From contig NZ_BCWN01000002.1 of assembly GCF_001592225.1 (NCBI RefSeq), positions 171,393-235,392 on the forward strand: a stretch of 64,000 bases of DNA. Direction: 5' to 3'. A program made the position numbers and the translations under genes. This stretch comes from Castellaniella caeni NBRC 101664 (GTDB taxonomy: Bacteria > Pseudomonadota > Gammaproteobacteria > Burkholderiales > Burkholderiaceae_B). This document shows, in pieces, positions 19,563 through 31,952 of the stretch. The notes under the pieces are model-generated. The model was not told the DNA's origin and did not search any database. It was given only the letters and a program-made list of their open reading frames with translations. How positions within the stretch are numbered: the first letter of the stretch is position 1; every line of letters starts with the position of its first letter.

Positions 19563-20114
19563 ATGCCAGACACCACGCCCCCCCGCCCCATCGGCCCTCC
19601 GCTCGCCCCGTCGCGCCTGCGCCGCTTTGCCTGCATGATGTACGAAGGCGTACTGCTGTTTGGCGTCGTGTTCCTGGCCAGCTATCTGTTCGACACGCTG
19701 ACGCAAAGCCGCAGCGGCCTGATGCTGCGTCACACCCGGCAAGGCTTTCTGTTTCTCGCCATCGGCGTCTATTTTCTGGCTTGCTGGCGACGCGGCGGCC
19801 AGACCCTGCCCATGAAAACCTGGAACATCCGCCTCACGGATCGCGGTGGGCAGCCGCTGCGCGGCTCGCGCATGCTGGTGCGCTACATCCTGCTGTGGCC
19901 GCTGCCGTTGCTGACGGCACTGCTGATCGGGGCGCTGGCGCAGGCAAGCGGGTGGCCGGCGCTCGACATGCTCATCGTGACGGCGCCGTTCTCGCTCTTC
20001 ATCTGGACGTGGTTCGACCCCCAGGGGCAGTTTCTGCACGACCGGCTGCTGGGCACCGAGCTGCACGACCTCGGGCCGCGCGGCAAACCGAAGCAGCCCA
20101 CCCCCGCCGCCTGA
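19563..20114 (+). CDS. RDD family membrane protein
   Basis: A 183-residue integral membrane protein. The RDD signature appears as RLRRFACMMYEGVLLFG (residues ~16-32), followed by membrane segments and the second conserved block (TWNIRLTDRGGQPLRGSRMLVRY). It closes with the FDPQGQFLHDRLLGT motif typical of the domain. RDD proteins are widespread; some act as Na+/H+ antiporters, but most have no proven role. The ATG at 19563 is preferred over an in-frame ATG nine codons earlier, because a GATAAT -10-like box (19530) overlaps that earlier start. It precedes hslO by 51 bp. Confidence 0.8.
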   Translation: MPDTTPPRPIGPPLAPSRLRRFACMMYEGVLLFGVVFLASYLFDTLTQSRSGLMLRHTRQGFLFLAIGVYFLACWRRGGQTLPMKTWNIRLTDRGGQPLRGSRMLVRYILLWPLPLLTALLIGALAQASGWPALDMLIVTAPFSLFIWTWFDPQGQFLHDRLLGTELHDLGPRGKPKQPTPAA

Positions 20115-20165
20115 CGCGCCCGGCCCCATCCTCTTCTTCCAGCGGCTCGCGGGCCGCCACACGCC

Positions 20166-21128
20166 ATGACCGACATCCTGAAAAGCACGCTTCCGACCGA
20201 CACGCTGAAGAAATTCCTGACCACCGACAAAAGTACGCGCATCCAGGCCCTGCACCTCAGCCACGCCTGGCAGACCGGTCTGGCGCACCAGGATCTGCCC
20301 CCCGTCGTGATCCGCCTGCTGGGCGAACTTGCCGCCGCCAGCGTGCTGCTGGCGGGCAACATCAAGTTCGACGGCTCTGTGGTGCTGCAGCTGCAAGGCA
20401 ACGGCCCCGTGCGCCTCATCATGGTCGAATGCACGGCGGCGCTGGGCCTGCGCGCCACGGCGCACTTGCGCGACGAAATGCCCATTCCCGAGAACTCGAC
20501 GTTGCAGCAGCTCATGAACCCGGACGGCCTGGGGCGCTTTACCGTGCTGCTCGACCCCGCCGCGGAACAGGCGGGCGCCAGCACGTACCAAGGGATCGTA
20601 CCGCTGGAAGGCGAGACCGTAGCCGCCGTGCTGGAACACTACATGAAGCATTCCGAGCAGCTCGACACCCGTCTGTGGCTGGCCGCCGACGCGGACGCCT
20701 GCGGCGGCCTGCTGCTGCAGCGCATGCCCGGCGAGCCGGACGCCACCGGCACCCCGCAAGACAGCGACTCGGCGCAAGCCACCTGGGAACACTGCCAGGC
20801 CCTGGCCGCCACGATCAAGGCCCCCGAACTCCTGGCCAGCGGCAACCCCGACGCGCTCATCCACAAGCTCTTCTGGGAAGACGACCTGCTGGCGTTTCCC
20901 GAACAGGACATCCGCTGGCACTGCCCCTGCACCCGCGAGCGGGTGGCCAACATGCTGCGCAGCCTGGGCCGCCCCGAAGTCGAGTCCATCCTGGAAGAGC
21001 AGGGCCACGTACACATCGCCTGCAATTTTTGCGGCAAACCCTACGATTTCGACGCGGTAGACTGCGCCACCCTGTTCATCGACCCCGACGACATGATGCC
21101 CGCGCCCGGTTCCCGTTCCGTACACTGA
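20166..21128 (+). CDS. hslO: Redox-regulated chaperone Hsp33
   Basis: The 320-residue protein carries the Hsp33 zinc switch near its C-terminus: C253-x-C255 (WHCPC) and C286-x-x-C289 (CNFC), with the conserved GRPEVESILEEQG between them. The four cysteines bind zinc when reduced; oxidation to disulfides unfolds this region and activates holdase activity, protecting proteins during oxidative or bleach stress in the cytoplasm. The N-terminal domain shows the expected AAASVLLAGNIKF block. The length is normal plus a short Asp/Ser/Pro-containing loop at ~188-203. Confidence 0.95.
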   Translation: MTDILKSTLPTDTLKKFLTTDKSTRIQALHLSHAWQTGLAHQDLPPVVIRLLGELAAASVLLAGNIKFDGSVVLQLQGNGPVRLIMVECTAALGLRATAHLRDEMPIPENSTLQQLMNPDGLGRFTVLLDPAAEQAGASTYQGIVPLEGETVAAVLEHYMKHSEQLDTRLWLAADADACGGLLLQRMPGEPDATGTPQDSDSAQATWEHCQALAATIKAPELLASGNPDALIHKLFWEDDLLAFPEQDIRWHCPCTRERVANMLRSLGRPEVESILEEQGHVHIACNFCGKPYDFDAVDCATLFIDPDDMMPAPGSRSVH

Positions 21129-21308
21129 GTCGCGCGGGCCCAGACCCGACCCGCGCGCCGCCCGACCCGCGCGCCGCATACCGCACACGCCCCTCGCCTC
21201 GCCATGCGCCGAGGCATCACGGCCCGCTCACGGCACAAGGTGCGACATGCGGGTCACAGCGGATTTTCCCTTCTATCCACCCCAGGCGGCGGCCCGCATA
21301 CTGCCGCC

Positions 21309-22274
21309 ATGGCGATCTCTTTTTCTCCTTCCGGCATCGGGACGCATCAACGCGGCGCGGGCATGGCCGGGTTCCTGGTCGTGCTCGTGCCCGTCCTGAC
21401 GCTGGGCCTGGGCGGGGCCGAGATGGCGCACTGGATGGGTCTGCGCCAGACGCTGGGCCTGGCGCTGGTGGAAGCCGCCCGCGTCGGGGCCACCCGCCAG
21501 GCCCAGCCGGAGGCCATCGCCCGCGCCTTTGAGCACGGTCTGCGCATGGTCTATCCAGACCCGCTGGCGCTGCGGCGCGCCCTGCTCGTCCGCCGACAAG
21601 CGCTGCCCGTCCCCTGGCAGATCCGCATCCTGCAGCCTACCCCCGACAGCTTCCTGGATCACGCCGATCCCGATGCCGTCGGCCCGCGCCAATACCCGGC
21701 ACAAGCCCTCATCCGCAACGATTACCAGGCGCTGCAGCAGGCCCGCCGCGAGGCCCAAGGATGGGCACAGGGGCGCGGCCCGCGCTCGCACACCACCATC
21801 CGCGAGGCCAATACGCTGTCCATGGTGCTCACCTGGCCGCAGCGCCCGTTCGTGCCCGGCACAGGCCGACTCGTCCAGGCGCTGGCGGCGTTCAGCCAGG
21901 ATCCCTTGCGGCGGCGCATCCTGCAGGCGGGCTACCTGCCCTTTGAACGCCACGTCAGCCTGGCGATGCATTCGTCTCCGGCGGCGTGGGCGCCGCTGGC
22001 CGATGGCCGCGTGGTCTACGCCGAGGCGCCCGCGGACGCCTCGGCCACGCCGGGGACTGCTCCCGGATCGGGCCTTCCGCCGGTGACAGGACTACCCGCG
22101 GCCCCACTCCCACCCGCCGATGAGCCCTGGGCGCCAGGCCCCGGCCTGCCCGCCGACGGGCACGCCGAACCGGGTGCCGCTTCGGGCACGCCGTCGGAGA
22201 CATTGGGAGACACGTCGGAAGCACCGCCTTTCGGCGCCGACATGGAGGGGGACATCTGCACACCGGCCCCATGA
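21309..22274 (+). CDS. TadE-like pilus assembly/secreted membrane protein
   Basis: A 321-residue protein with one N-terminal membrane helix in a TadE/TadG-type context: RGAGMAGFLVVLVPVLTLGLGGAEMAHWM, with the acidic residue at the end of the helix as in TadE-like pseudopilins. The middle (about 50-230) is a globular region I cannot assign. The last ~80 residues are Pro, Ala and Gly rich and likely disordered. TadE proteins are minor pseudopilins of tight-adherence pili. No other tad/flp gene is near, so it may be an orphan or serve a cluster elsewhere. The ATG at 21309 is chosen because it places the helix at a normal distance. Confidence 0.6.
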   Translation: MAISFSPSGIGTHQRGAGMAGFLVVLVPVLTLGLGGAEMAHWMGLRQTLGLALVEAARVGATRQAQPEAIARAFEHGLRMVYPDPLALRRALLVRRQALPVPWQIRILQPTPDSFLDHADPDAVGPRQYPAQALIRNDYQALQQARREAQGWAQGRGPRSHTTIREANTLSMVLTWPQRPFVPGTGRLVQALAAFSQDPLRRRILQAGYLPFERHVSLAMHSSPAAWAPLADGRVVYAEAPADASATPGTAPGSGLPPVTGLPAAPLPPADEPWAPGPGLPADGHAEPGAASGTPSETLGDTSEAPPFGADMEGDICTPAP

Positions 22275-22319
22275 ACCGGCGTCAGGCACCCAGGGCTACG
22301 CAGCGCTGGGCACCAACCC

Positions 22320-22607
22320 TTACCGATTCTCGGCCTGGTGCGGCAGGATTTGTACGAAGTACTCGCCTTCGCGGATCATGTTGAGTTCGCCGCGCGCCCG
22401 CTCTTCAACCGCCGAGATGCCGGTTTTCAGATCTTGCACTTCGGCCTGCAGCGCGTTGTTGCGCGCCATGAGCGCCTGGTTGTCGTCGGTTTCGGTCTGC
22501 ACCTGCTCTTGCAGGTCGCGCAGCCGAAGCCAGCCGCCCTTGCCCCACCACAGGGGGTACTGGGTGGCCAGCGTCAGCACCAGCAAGACCAGGCTGAGCA
22601 GGCGCAT
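22320..22607 (-). CDS. ftsB: Cell division protein FtsB
   Basis: A 95-residue bitopic protein with an N-terminal membrane helix (LLSLVLLVLTLATQYPLWW) and a periplasmic coiled coil (about residues 28-65) ending in the conserved EERARGELNMIREGEYFVQI. FtsB joins FtsL and FtsQ in the divisome and relays the signal that activates septal peptidoglycan synthesis. It lies 9 bp after eno, the conserved eno-ftsB arrangement. Confidence 0.95.
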   Translation of the reverse strand: MRLLSLVLLVLTLATQYPLWWGKGGWLRLRDLQEQVQTETDDNQALMARNNALQAEVQDLKTGISAVEERARGELNMIREGEYFVQILPHQAENR

Positions 22608-22616
22608 GGACGGCCG

Positions 22617-23981
<1,365 letters not shown>

Positions 23982-24055
23982 TCAGTCTACTTCGGAAACC
24001 GGCCACGGGGGGCGCTTTGGCCCTGACAGAAAGTATTCACTGCACAAACCTGGCA

Positions 24056-24907
24056 TCAAAGCGCCAGCGACAGCGCCCCGCCCTGCTTGACGCAGCGGTC
24101 GAGCGCCACCAGCGATTCGAGCAAGGCCCGCATCTTGCCCAGCGGCACGGCATTGGGGCCATCGGACAAGGCTTTGGCGGGATCGGGATGGGTTTCCATG
24201 AACACCCCGGCCACGCCCACGGCCACGGCGGCGCGCGCCAGCACCGGCACGAACTCGCGCTGTCCGCCCGATCGGGTGCCCTGGCCGCCAGGCAGCTGCA
24301 CCGAGTGCGTGGCGTCGAACACCACCGGGCAGTGCGTGTCGCGCATGATGGCCAGCGAGCGCATGTCGGACACCAGATTGTGGTAGCCAAACGAAGCGCC
24401 GCGTTCGCACACCAGGATGTTCTGCCCGTCGCCCCCGGCCTCGATGGCCGCCGCGCGCGCCTTGCCGACCACCTGTTTCATGTCTTCGGGCGCCAGAAAT
24501 TGGCCCTTCTTGATGTTGACGGGCTTGAGCGTGGCGGCGCAGGCCTGGATGAAATCGGTCTGGCGGCACAGAAAGGCGGGCGTCTGCAAGACATCGACGA
24601 CCGCCGCCACTTCGCGCGCCTGGCCGGTTTCGTGCACGTCGGTGAGCACCGGCACGCCCAGCTGCTTGCGCACGTCGTCGAGGATCTTCAGGCCCTCGTC
24701 CATGCCCGGCCCGCGAAACGAGGCCCCCGAGCTGCGGTTGGCCTTGTCGAACGAGCTTTTGTAGATGAAGGGGATACCCAGCGCCCGCGTCATTTCCTGC
24801 AGCACGCCGGCGGTTTCAAAGGCCAGCTCGCGCGACTCGATGACGCAGGGGCCGGCGATGAGAAACAGCGGCTGATCGAGGCCGACCTGAAAATGACACA
24901 GTTGCAT
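24056..24907 (-). CDS. kdsA: 3-deoxy-8-phosphooctulonate (KDO-8-P) synthase
   Basis: The 283-residue enzyme condenses phosphoenolpyruvate with arabinose 5-phosphate to make KDO-8-P, the precursor of the LPS inner-core sugar. Family motifs are plain: [39 protein letters not shown], and [13 protein letters not shown] near the C-terminus. An Asn at the metal position of the metal-dependent form cannot be excluded without alignment. It lies 15 bp after pyrG, the conserved pyrG-kdsA-eno order. Confidence 0.96.
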   Translation of the reverse strand: MQLCHFQVGLDQPLFLIAGPCVIESRELAFETAGVLQEMTRALGIPFIYKSSFDKANRSSGASFRGPGMDEGLKILDDVRKQLGVPVLTDVHETGQAREVAAVVDVLQTPAFLCRQTDFIQACAATLKPVNIKKGQFLAPEDMKQVVGKARAAAIEAGGDGQNILVCERGASFGYHNLVSDMRSLAIMRDTHCPVVFDATHSVQLPGGQGTRSGGQREFVPVLARAAVAVGVAGVFMETHPDPAKALSDGPNAVPLGKMRALLESLVALDRCVKQGGALSLAL

Positions 24908-24922
24908 GATGACCCCCGGGGC

Positions 24923-26689
<1,767 letters not shown>

Positions 26690-26728
26690 CTATCCATGCA
26701 GAAAATGCACCTGCGCAAGCCAGCCACC

Positions 26729-27955
26729 TCATGCATCTGCCAGCACGGGCTTCGCGGCGGGCGCCTGAGTCGCCTCGGTCGGCTCGACAGGCAAAGCATG
26801 CGAGCCATCCACATGGCGCAGGTGACGGCGGCTGGCAAGCAGCACGGCCACGCCTGCCAGCACGGCGGCGGCGCCCACCCAGTAAGGGACGTGGTCGTTG
26901 ACGGTCTCGCCCAGGTAGCCCGCCAGCCAGGGGGCGACGGCGCCACCGCTAAAGCGCACGAAGCTGTAGGCGGCCGAGGCCACGCCGCGTTCGACGGGGG
27001 CGGCCTTCATCACCGTTTCGGTGACCAGTGTGTTGTTGATGCCCAGGAACAGGCCTGCCACCACGACGCCCACCACCAGCACGGTTTTGTTATCCGTCCA
27101 GAGCGCCATCATCACCAGCACCGCGGCAAAGCCCGTGAGGGCGATGACGATGGACGGCAGGGTGCCAAAATTCACCTGCAGACGCGGGGCCAGCACCACC
27201 GAGGCGAAGGCCAGCATCACGCCCCAGCCGAAGAACACCAGGCCCACCTGCTGGGCGCTCATGTCCAGCGGAAACGGCGTATAGGCCAGCAGCGTGAAAA
27301 AGCCGAAGTTGTACAGCAGCGCCGTGACGGCCACCCCCAGCAGGCCGGGATGCTTGAGCGCCCGGAAGGGGTCGCGTAGCGAGCTGGGCCGCGCCACCGT
27401 CGCGGCGGCAGGCAGCAGCAGCACCGTGACCACGAAGGCCAGCGCCATCAGCACGGACACGCCGAAAAACGGCCCGCGCCAGGAGATCGCCCCCAGCACC
27501 CCGCCGATCAGCGGGCCCGCGGCGATGCCCACGCCCAGCGCCGCCTCGTAAAAAATGATGGCATCGCGTACCGACCCTTTTGAGGCGCTGACGATGGCCG
27601 CCAGCGCCGTGGCCACGAACAAGGCATTGCCCAGCCCCCAGATGGCGCGGTAGCCGACGATCTCCATGACCGAACCGGACATGCCCGCCAGCCCGGCCCC
27701 GACGATGATGACGGCCAGCCCCAGCAGCAGCGTGCGCTTGACCCCCAGGCGGCTGGAGACCGCGCTGGTGATGAGCATGGCCAGGCCCATGATGGCCATG
27801 TAGCTGGTAAAGAGCAGCGAGGTTTGCGAAGGCGTGGCCCCCAATGAATCGGCAATCGGCTTGAGGATCGGATCGACCAGGCCAATGCCCATGAAGGCAA
27901 TGACGCAGGCAAAGGCCACGGCAAGCACAGCCTTGGGTTGGTGCAGAAGGTTCAT
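26729..27955 (-). CDS. MFS efflux transporter
   Basis: A 408-residue, 12-helix major facilitator. The N-terminus (LAVAFACVIAFMGIGLVDPILKPIADSL) and the loop SSRLGVKRTLLLGL fit the DHA1 drug-efflux branch; the motif C-like sequence GPLIGGVLGAISWRGPFF supports an antiporter. It lies 38 bp downstream of a MarR-type regulator in the same direction, so it is probably a regulated exporter of an antimicrobial or toxic metabolite. The substrate is unknown. The last ~25 residues are Ala/Pro-rich. Confidence 0.83.
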   Translation of the reverse strand: MNLLHQPKAVLAVAFACVIAFMGIGLVDPILKPIADSLGATPSQTSLLFTSYMAIMGLAMLITSAVSSRLGVKRTLLLGLAVIIVGAGLAGMSGSVMEIVGYRAIWGLGNALFVATALAAIVSASKGSVRDAIIFYEAALGVGIAAGPLIGGVLGAISWRGPFFGVSVLMALAFVVTVLLLPAAATVARPSSLRDPFRALKHPGLLGVAVTALLYNFGFFTLLAYTPFPLDMSAQQVGLVFFGWGVMLAFASVVLAPRLQVNFGTLPSIVIALTGFAAVLVMMALWTDNKTVLVVGVVVAGLFLGINNTLVTETVMKAAPVERGVASAAYSFVRFSGGAVAPWLAGYLGETVNDHVPYWVGAAAVLAGVAVLLASRRHLRHVDGSHALPVEPTEATQAPAAKPVLADA

Positions 27956-27993
27956 GATGGACAGAGAATGTTGAAAGTGAATGTCTGGTTTAT

Positions 27994-28569
27994 CTAGTTG
28001 ACCTGGCTCGTCTGGTTCGCCTGGCTGGACGCCTGGCGATAGGCCGCATCGAGCAGGCCCGACAGCGCCCGCAGGGCATCTTGCAGCCCGTGGCGCTGTG
28101 CCGGGTCGAGCGCCTGGATCAGGGAATCGATCACCTGCGCGCGCTCGTGGCGCAGCCGGGCCAGGGCCCGCCGCCCGGCGGGCGTGAGCGAAATGCGCGT
28201 GGCACGGGCGTCGTCGGGGTCGGGCGTACGCTCGACCAGGGCTTGCTCTTGCAGGCGCTGTACCAGCGTGGTCAGAGTGGGCTGGCTGCAGTGCTCGGCC
28301 CGGGCCAGGTCGCCGATGCGACTGGGCCCGAGGTCGCTGAGCTGCGACAGCACCCGGGCTTGTGCCAGGGGCACGGCCCAGGTGGTGTGATGTGCCACCC
28401 AGCGGTTGAGCCGCACAATGCGATCGAGCAACTGCGCCCCCACGGGGCTGTCGGCAGCCCCATGCGGCGCGGCAGCGGAACGGGGCGCGGCCGACTGGGC
28501 ATGCGTCGCCCGTGCGGGGGCAGCGCCGCTTGCAAGCGGAGGCGCAAACGGATGGTGGTCAGGTTTCAT
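27994..28569 (-). CDS. MarR family transcriptional regulator
   Basis: A 191-residue protein with a poorly conserved N-terminal ~45 residues rich in Ala and Pro, then a MarR winged helix-turn-helix: RIGDLARAEHCSQPTLTTLVQRLQEQALVERTPDPDDARATRISLTP contains the recognition helix and the wing (DPDDARATRI). Such proteins usually repress an adjacent pump and themselves, and release DNA on binding a small aromatic ligand. The ATG at 28569 is preferred to TTG at 28578, because the 25-bp operator palindrome ends just before it. The leader would then be only a few bases long. Confidence 0.88.
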   Translation of the reverse strand: MKPDHHPFAPPLASGAAPARATHAQSAAPRSAAAPHGAADSPVGAQLLDRIVRLNRWVAHHTTWAVPLAQARVLSQLSDLGPSRIGDLARAEHCSQPTLTTLVQRLQEQALVERTPDPDDARATRISLTPAGRRALARLRHERAQVIDSLIQALDPAQRHGLQDALRALSGLLDAAYRQASSQANQTSQVN

Positions 28570-28576
28570 GCGAATC

Positions 28577-28601
28577 AATTACATAGTATAGCTATGTAAT
28601 T
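28577..28601. promoter_or_regulatory. Operator of the marR-MFS unit
   Basis: A perfect inverted repeat AATTACATAG-TATAG-CTATGTAATT (10+5+10) lies directly before the marR start. It contains a -10-like TATACT on the minus strand (28590-28585). This is a typical autoregulatory MarR site; binding would block RNA polymerase. It is very AT-rich in a GC-rich context. Confidence 0.8.
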
Positions 28602-28647
28602 ATAAAAACGCAGCCTCCCGGAATGCAAGCCTGCGGCCCGATCAATG

Positions 28648-28676
28648 AAAACGGCGCCCCGCAGGACGCCGTTTTT
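28648..28676. terminator. Terminator after pepP (bidirectional form)
   Basis: AAAACGGCG / CGCCGTTTT form a 9-bp stem with a 10-bp loop. T runs lie on both strands, so it can end the minus-strand pepP transcript and block read-through toward the marR operator. Confidence 0.85.
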
Positions 28677-28692
28677 GCCGACAAGGAGCCGC

Positions 28693-30501
28693 TTACAGGG
28701 GCTCGGTGCGCGCCAGCAGCCAGTCGCGGGCCGCGCTGTCCACCAGCGGCAACAGGCCGGCGCGCACCTGCTCGTGATAGCCATTGAGCCAGTCGAGCTC
28801 GTCGGCGGACAGCAGTTCGCGCACCACGCAACGGGTGTCGATGGGGCACAGCGTGACGGTTTCAAAGGCCAGGAAGGTGCCAAACGCCGTTTGCAGCGCA
28901 GGCACCGCCAGCACCAGGTTTTCGATGCGGATGCCCCACTGCCCGTCGCGATACAGGCCGGGCTCGTTGGAGGTGAGCATGCCCGCCTTCATATCTTGGT
29001 GAGCGCGCCCCTGGGCACGCACCGAGATGGACTGCGGGCCTTCGTGCACATTGAGGAAATAGCCCACGCCGTGGCCCGTGCCATGGCCGTAATCCAGCCC
29101 GCGGCGCCACAGCGGCGTGCGTGCGAGGGCATCCAGCACGGACGAGGGCGTGTCTTCGGGAAACTGGGCGCGCGCCAGGGCGATGTGCGCCTGCAGGACG
29201 GCGGTGTAATCCGCCCGCTGGGCCGCCGAGGGCGTGCCCACCGGCACCACCCGCGTGATGTCGGTGGTGCCGCCCAGGTACTGGCCGCCCGAGTCGATGA
29301 GCAGCAGGCCGTCGCCCCGCACCACCGCGTGGTGGGTGTCCGTGGCGCGGTAATGCGGCATCGCGCCATTGGCATTGAAGCCCGCGATGGTGGCAAAGCT
29401 GAGGCTGACGAAACCTGGACGCCGGGCGCGCGCCGCCGACAGGTGCGTATCGACGTCGATTTCGGTGATGCGTTCGCCCGCCGCCTGGGCGGCCTCGAAC
29501 CAGGCGAAAAATTCGCACAGGGCCGCGCCATCTTGCGCCATGGCGGCGCGGATGTTGTCGGCCTCGGCGGCATTCTTGACCGACTTGCACAGCTGCGAGG
29601 GATTGATGGCCTCGATGAGGCGCACCTGCGGCGCGTGCGCCAGCGTGCCCGCCGTGACGCGGGCCGGATCGACCAGCAGGCCGGTGCCCGCAGGCAGCCC
29701 GGCCAGATCGGCGGCAAGCCCCGCGTAATCGCGCAAGACGACGCCATCGGCGGCCAGCCGCGTGGCCAGCGCGTCGGGCACCTTGCCCGGGGCCACGTAA
29801 AGGCGCAGCTGCTGCGCGTCGAGCAGCGCGTGCGCAAGAAACACCGGGTTGTAATCGACGTCCGAGCCGCGCAGATTGAGCAGCCAGCAGATGTCGTCGA
29901 GCGAAGACAACAGGTGGTGCTGCGCCCCGTGCGCCAGCATGGCGGCGCGTACCGCGGCGAGGTTGTCGGCACGCGTGCGGCAGGCGTGCGGCGGCAGGTG
30001 CTCGAACACCGGGGCGGTCGGCAGGCCCGGGCGCTCGGCCCAGATGGCGTCCACCGGGTCTTGGTCGAGCACCAGCGCAACACCGGCGGCCTCCAGCCCC
30101 GCCTGCCAACGCAAGGCCGCGGCACGGTCGAGCACCCGACCATCCACGGCCACGCGCGCGCCCGGCTTGAGGTGTTCGCTTGCCCAGCCCAGCATGTCGG
30201 GCACGTCGTGCGCCCCGGCGCGCATGAGCGCGATGCCCGAGCCCTGCAACTGGGCCTCGGCCTGCACCCAGTAGCGGCTGTCCGTCCAGAGCCCGGCAAA
30301 ATCGGCGGTGACCAGCAGGCTGCCCGCCGAGCCGTCGAAGCCCGACAGCCAGGCGCGCGCCATCCAGTGTTCGGGCAGGTATTCGGACAGGTGCGGATCG
30401 GCGGTGGGGATGAGGCAGGCCTGAACGCCCGAGAGGGCCAGCTGCCCCCGCAGGGCCGCAAGCCGTTGTGCCGGGGTATCCAGAGAGGACAGCGGGTTCA
30501 C
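28693..30501 (-). CDS. pepP: Xaa-Pro aminopeptidase (aminopeptidase P, long form)
   Basis: The 602-residue length and three-part build (two creatinase-like N-terminal domains, then a pita-bread metallopeptidase domain) fit the long aminopeptidase P group. Metal ligands can be read in order: Asp in LLIDSGGQY, Asp in GGTTDITR, His in GTGHGVGYFLNVHEGP, Glu in TSNEPGLYRDGQWG and Glu in RIENLVL. It removes an N-terminal residue before proline, using two Mn2+ or similar ions, in the cytoplasm. The start is GTG at 30501, with AAGGAA as ribosome-binding site. It lies 50 bp after scoB on the same strand but ends in its own terminator. Confidence 0.93.
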   Translation of the reverse strand: MNPLSSLDTPAQRLAALRGQLALSGVQACLIPTADPHLSEYLPEHWMARAWLSGFDGSAGSLLVTADFAGLWTDSRYWVQAEAQLQGSGIALMRAGAHDVPDMLGWASEHLKPGARVAVDGRVLDRAAALRWQAGLEAAGVALVLDQDPVDAIWAERPGLPTAPVFEHLPPHACRTRADNLAAVRAAMLAHGAQHHLLSSLDDICWLLNLRGSDVDYNPVFLAHALLDAQQLRLYVAPGKVPDALATRLAADGVVLRDYAGLAADLAGLPAGTGLLVDPARVTAGTLAHAPQVRLIEAINPSQLCKSVKNAAEADNIRAAMAQDGAALCEFFAWFEAAQAAGERITEIDVDTHLSAARARRPGFVSLSFATIAGFNANGAMPHYRATDTHHAVVRGDGLLLIDSGGQYLGGTTDITRVVPVGTPSAAQRADYTAVLQAHIALARAQFPEDTPSSVLDALARTPLWRRGLDYGHGTGHGVGYFLNVHEGPQSISVRAQGRAHQDMKAGMLTSNEPGLYRDGQWGIRIENLVLAVPALQTAFGTFLAFETVTLCPIDTRCVVRELLSADELDWLNGYHEQVRAGLLPLVDSAARDWLLARTEPL

Positions 30502-30551
30502 GATGATTTCCTTCTTGATTCTTGATGCTCTTGACGACTTACATCTTTACA

Positions 30552-31208
30552 TTACCCCACGGCCGAGGTATCCAGCTTGGCCGAGGTCTTGGCGCGGATT
30601 TCATCCACGGTGACGCCAGGGGCCAGCTCGGTGAGCCGCAGGCCGTGCTCGGTGACTTCCATCACGCCCAGGTCGGTGATGATGAGATCGACCACCCCCA
30701 CCCCCGTGAGCGGCAGGGTGCACTCGGGCAGCAGCTTGAGCGATTCTTTGCTGCCATCCTTGGATTTGGCCGTGTGTTCCATGAGCACCACCACCTTGCG
30801 CACCCCGGCGACGAGATCCATGGCGCCGCCCATGCCCTTGATCATCTTGCCCGGAATCATCCAGTTGGCGAGATCGCCTTTTTCGGAAACCTGCATGGCC
30901 CCCAAAATAGCCAGGTTGATCTTGCCGCCACGAATCATGCCGAAGGAATCGGCCGAGGCGAAGATGGACGAGCCCGGCAGGGTGGTGACGGTCTGCTTGC
31001 CCGCATTGATGAGGTCGGCGTCCACCTCGTCGTCGGTGGGAAACGGCCCGATGCCCAGCAGCCCGTTTTCGGACTGCAGCCAGACCTCCATGCCCTCGGG
31101 CACGTAGTTGGCCACCTTGGTGGGCAGGCCGATGCCCAGATTGACGTAGTAGCCGTCTTTCAGTTCTTTGGCCGCACGCGCAGCCATCTGTTCACGATCC
31201 CAAGCCAT
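30552..31208 (-). CDS. scoB: 3-oxoacid CoA-transferase subunit B
   Basis: A 218-residue subunit with the catalytic glutamate in SENGLLGIG (about residue 47) and the family block [21 protein letters not shown]. With ScoA it moves CoA from succinyl-CoA to acetoacetate or a related 3-oxoacid, allowing ketone-body or aromatic breakdown products to enter central metabolism. It starts 14 bp after the scoA stop. PcaJ/CatJ-type substrates cannot be excluded from sequence alone. Confidence 0.93.
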   Translation of the reverse strand: MAWDREQMAARAAKELKDGYYVNLGIGLPTKVANYVPEGMEVWLQSENGLLGIGPFPTDDEVDADLINAGKQTVTTLPGSSIFASADSFGMIRGGKINLAILGAMQVSEKGDLANWMIPGKMIKGMGGAMDLVAGVRKVVVLMEHTAKSKDGSKESLKLLPECTLPLTGVGVVDLIITDLGVMEVTEHGLRLTELAPGVTVDEIRAKTSAKLDTSAVG

Positions 31209-31222
31209 GATCTTCTACCCCC

Positions 31223-31918
31223 TTATTGACGAACGGTGCGTTGTTCGATGCGTTTTTCCGGATGCGCATTGAGCACGATGCGGTGCACGAAAATGCCCGG
31301 CAGATGGATTTCGTCGGGATCGAAGGCGCCGGTGGGCACGATTTCCTCGACTTCGACCACCGTGATCTTGCCCGCCATCGCGACGTTGGGGTTGAAGTTG
31401 CGCGCCGTGCGGCGAAACACCAGATTGCCGCTGCGGTCGGCCTTCCAGGCCTTGACGAGGGAAATGTCCGGCGTAAGGGAGCGTTCCATCAGGTAGGTGC
31501 GGCCATCGAATTCACGGGTTTCCTTGCCTTCGGCCACCACGGTGCCCACCCCGGTGGGCGTGAAAAAGGCCGGGATGCCAGCGCCACCCGCCCGCAGTTT
31601 TTCGGCCAGCGTGCCCTGGGGCGTGAATTCGAGTTCGAGTTCTTTGGCCAGAAACTGGCGTTCGAATTCTTTGTTTTCGCCCACGTACGAGGCGATCATC
31701 TTCTTGATCTGGCGCGTGCTGAGCAGCTGCCCCAGGCCAAAGCCATCGACCCCGGCGTTATTGCTGATGCAGGTGAGGCCATGCACCCCGGAGTCGCGCA
31801 GCGCGGCAATCAGGGCCTCGGGTATCCCGCACAGGCCAAAACCGCCCACCGCAATCATCTGATTGTCCGCCACGATGTCGCGCAAGGCGGCAGTGGCGCT
31901 TTCAAAGACTTTATCCAT
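31223..31918 (-). CDS. scoA: 3-oxoacid CoA-transferase subunit A
   Basis: A 231-residue subunit beginning [20 protein letters not shown], with the glycine-rich CoA-binding motif [14 protein letters not shown] and the block [15 protein letters not shown]. It pairs with ScoB downstream. The start at 31918 matches the family; the open frame continues upstream but without homology. It lies 34 bp after the thioesterase gene, so thioesterase-scoA-scoB may be one transcript devoted to acyl-CoA turnover. Confidence 0.93.
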   Translation of the reverse strand: MDKVFESATAALRDIVADNQMIAVGGFGLCGIPEALIAALRDSGVHGLTCISNNAGVDGFGLGQLLSTRQIKKMIASYVGENKEFERQFLAKELELEFTPQGTLAEKLRAGGAGIPAFFTPTGVGTVVAEGKETREFDGRTYLMERSLTPDISLVKAWKADRSGNLVFRRTARNFNPNVAMAGKITVVEVEEIVPTGAFDPDEIHLPGIFVHRIVLNAHPEKRIEQRTVRQ

Positions 31919-31952
31919 ACGACGTTTCCTTCGAGACGATAAGAACACCGGG

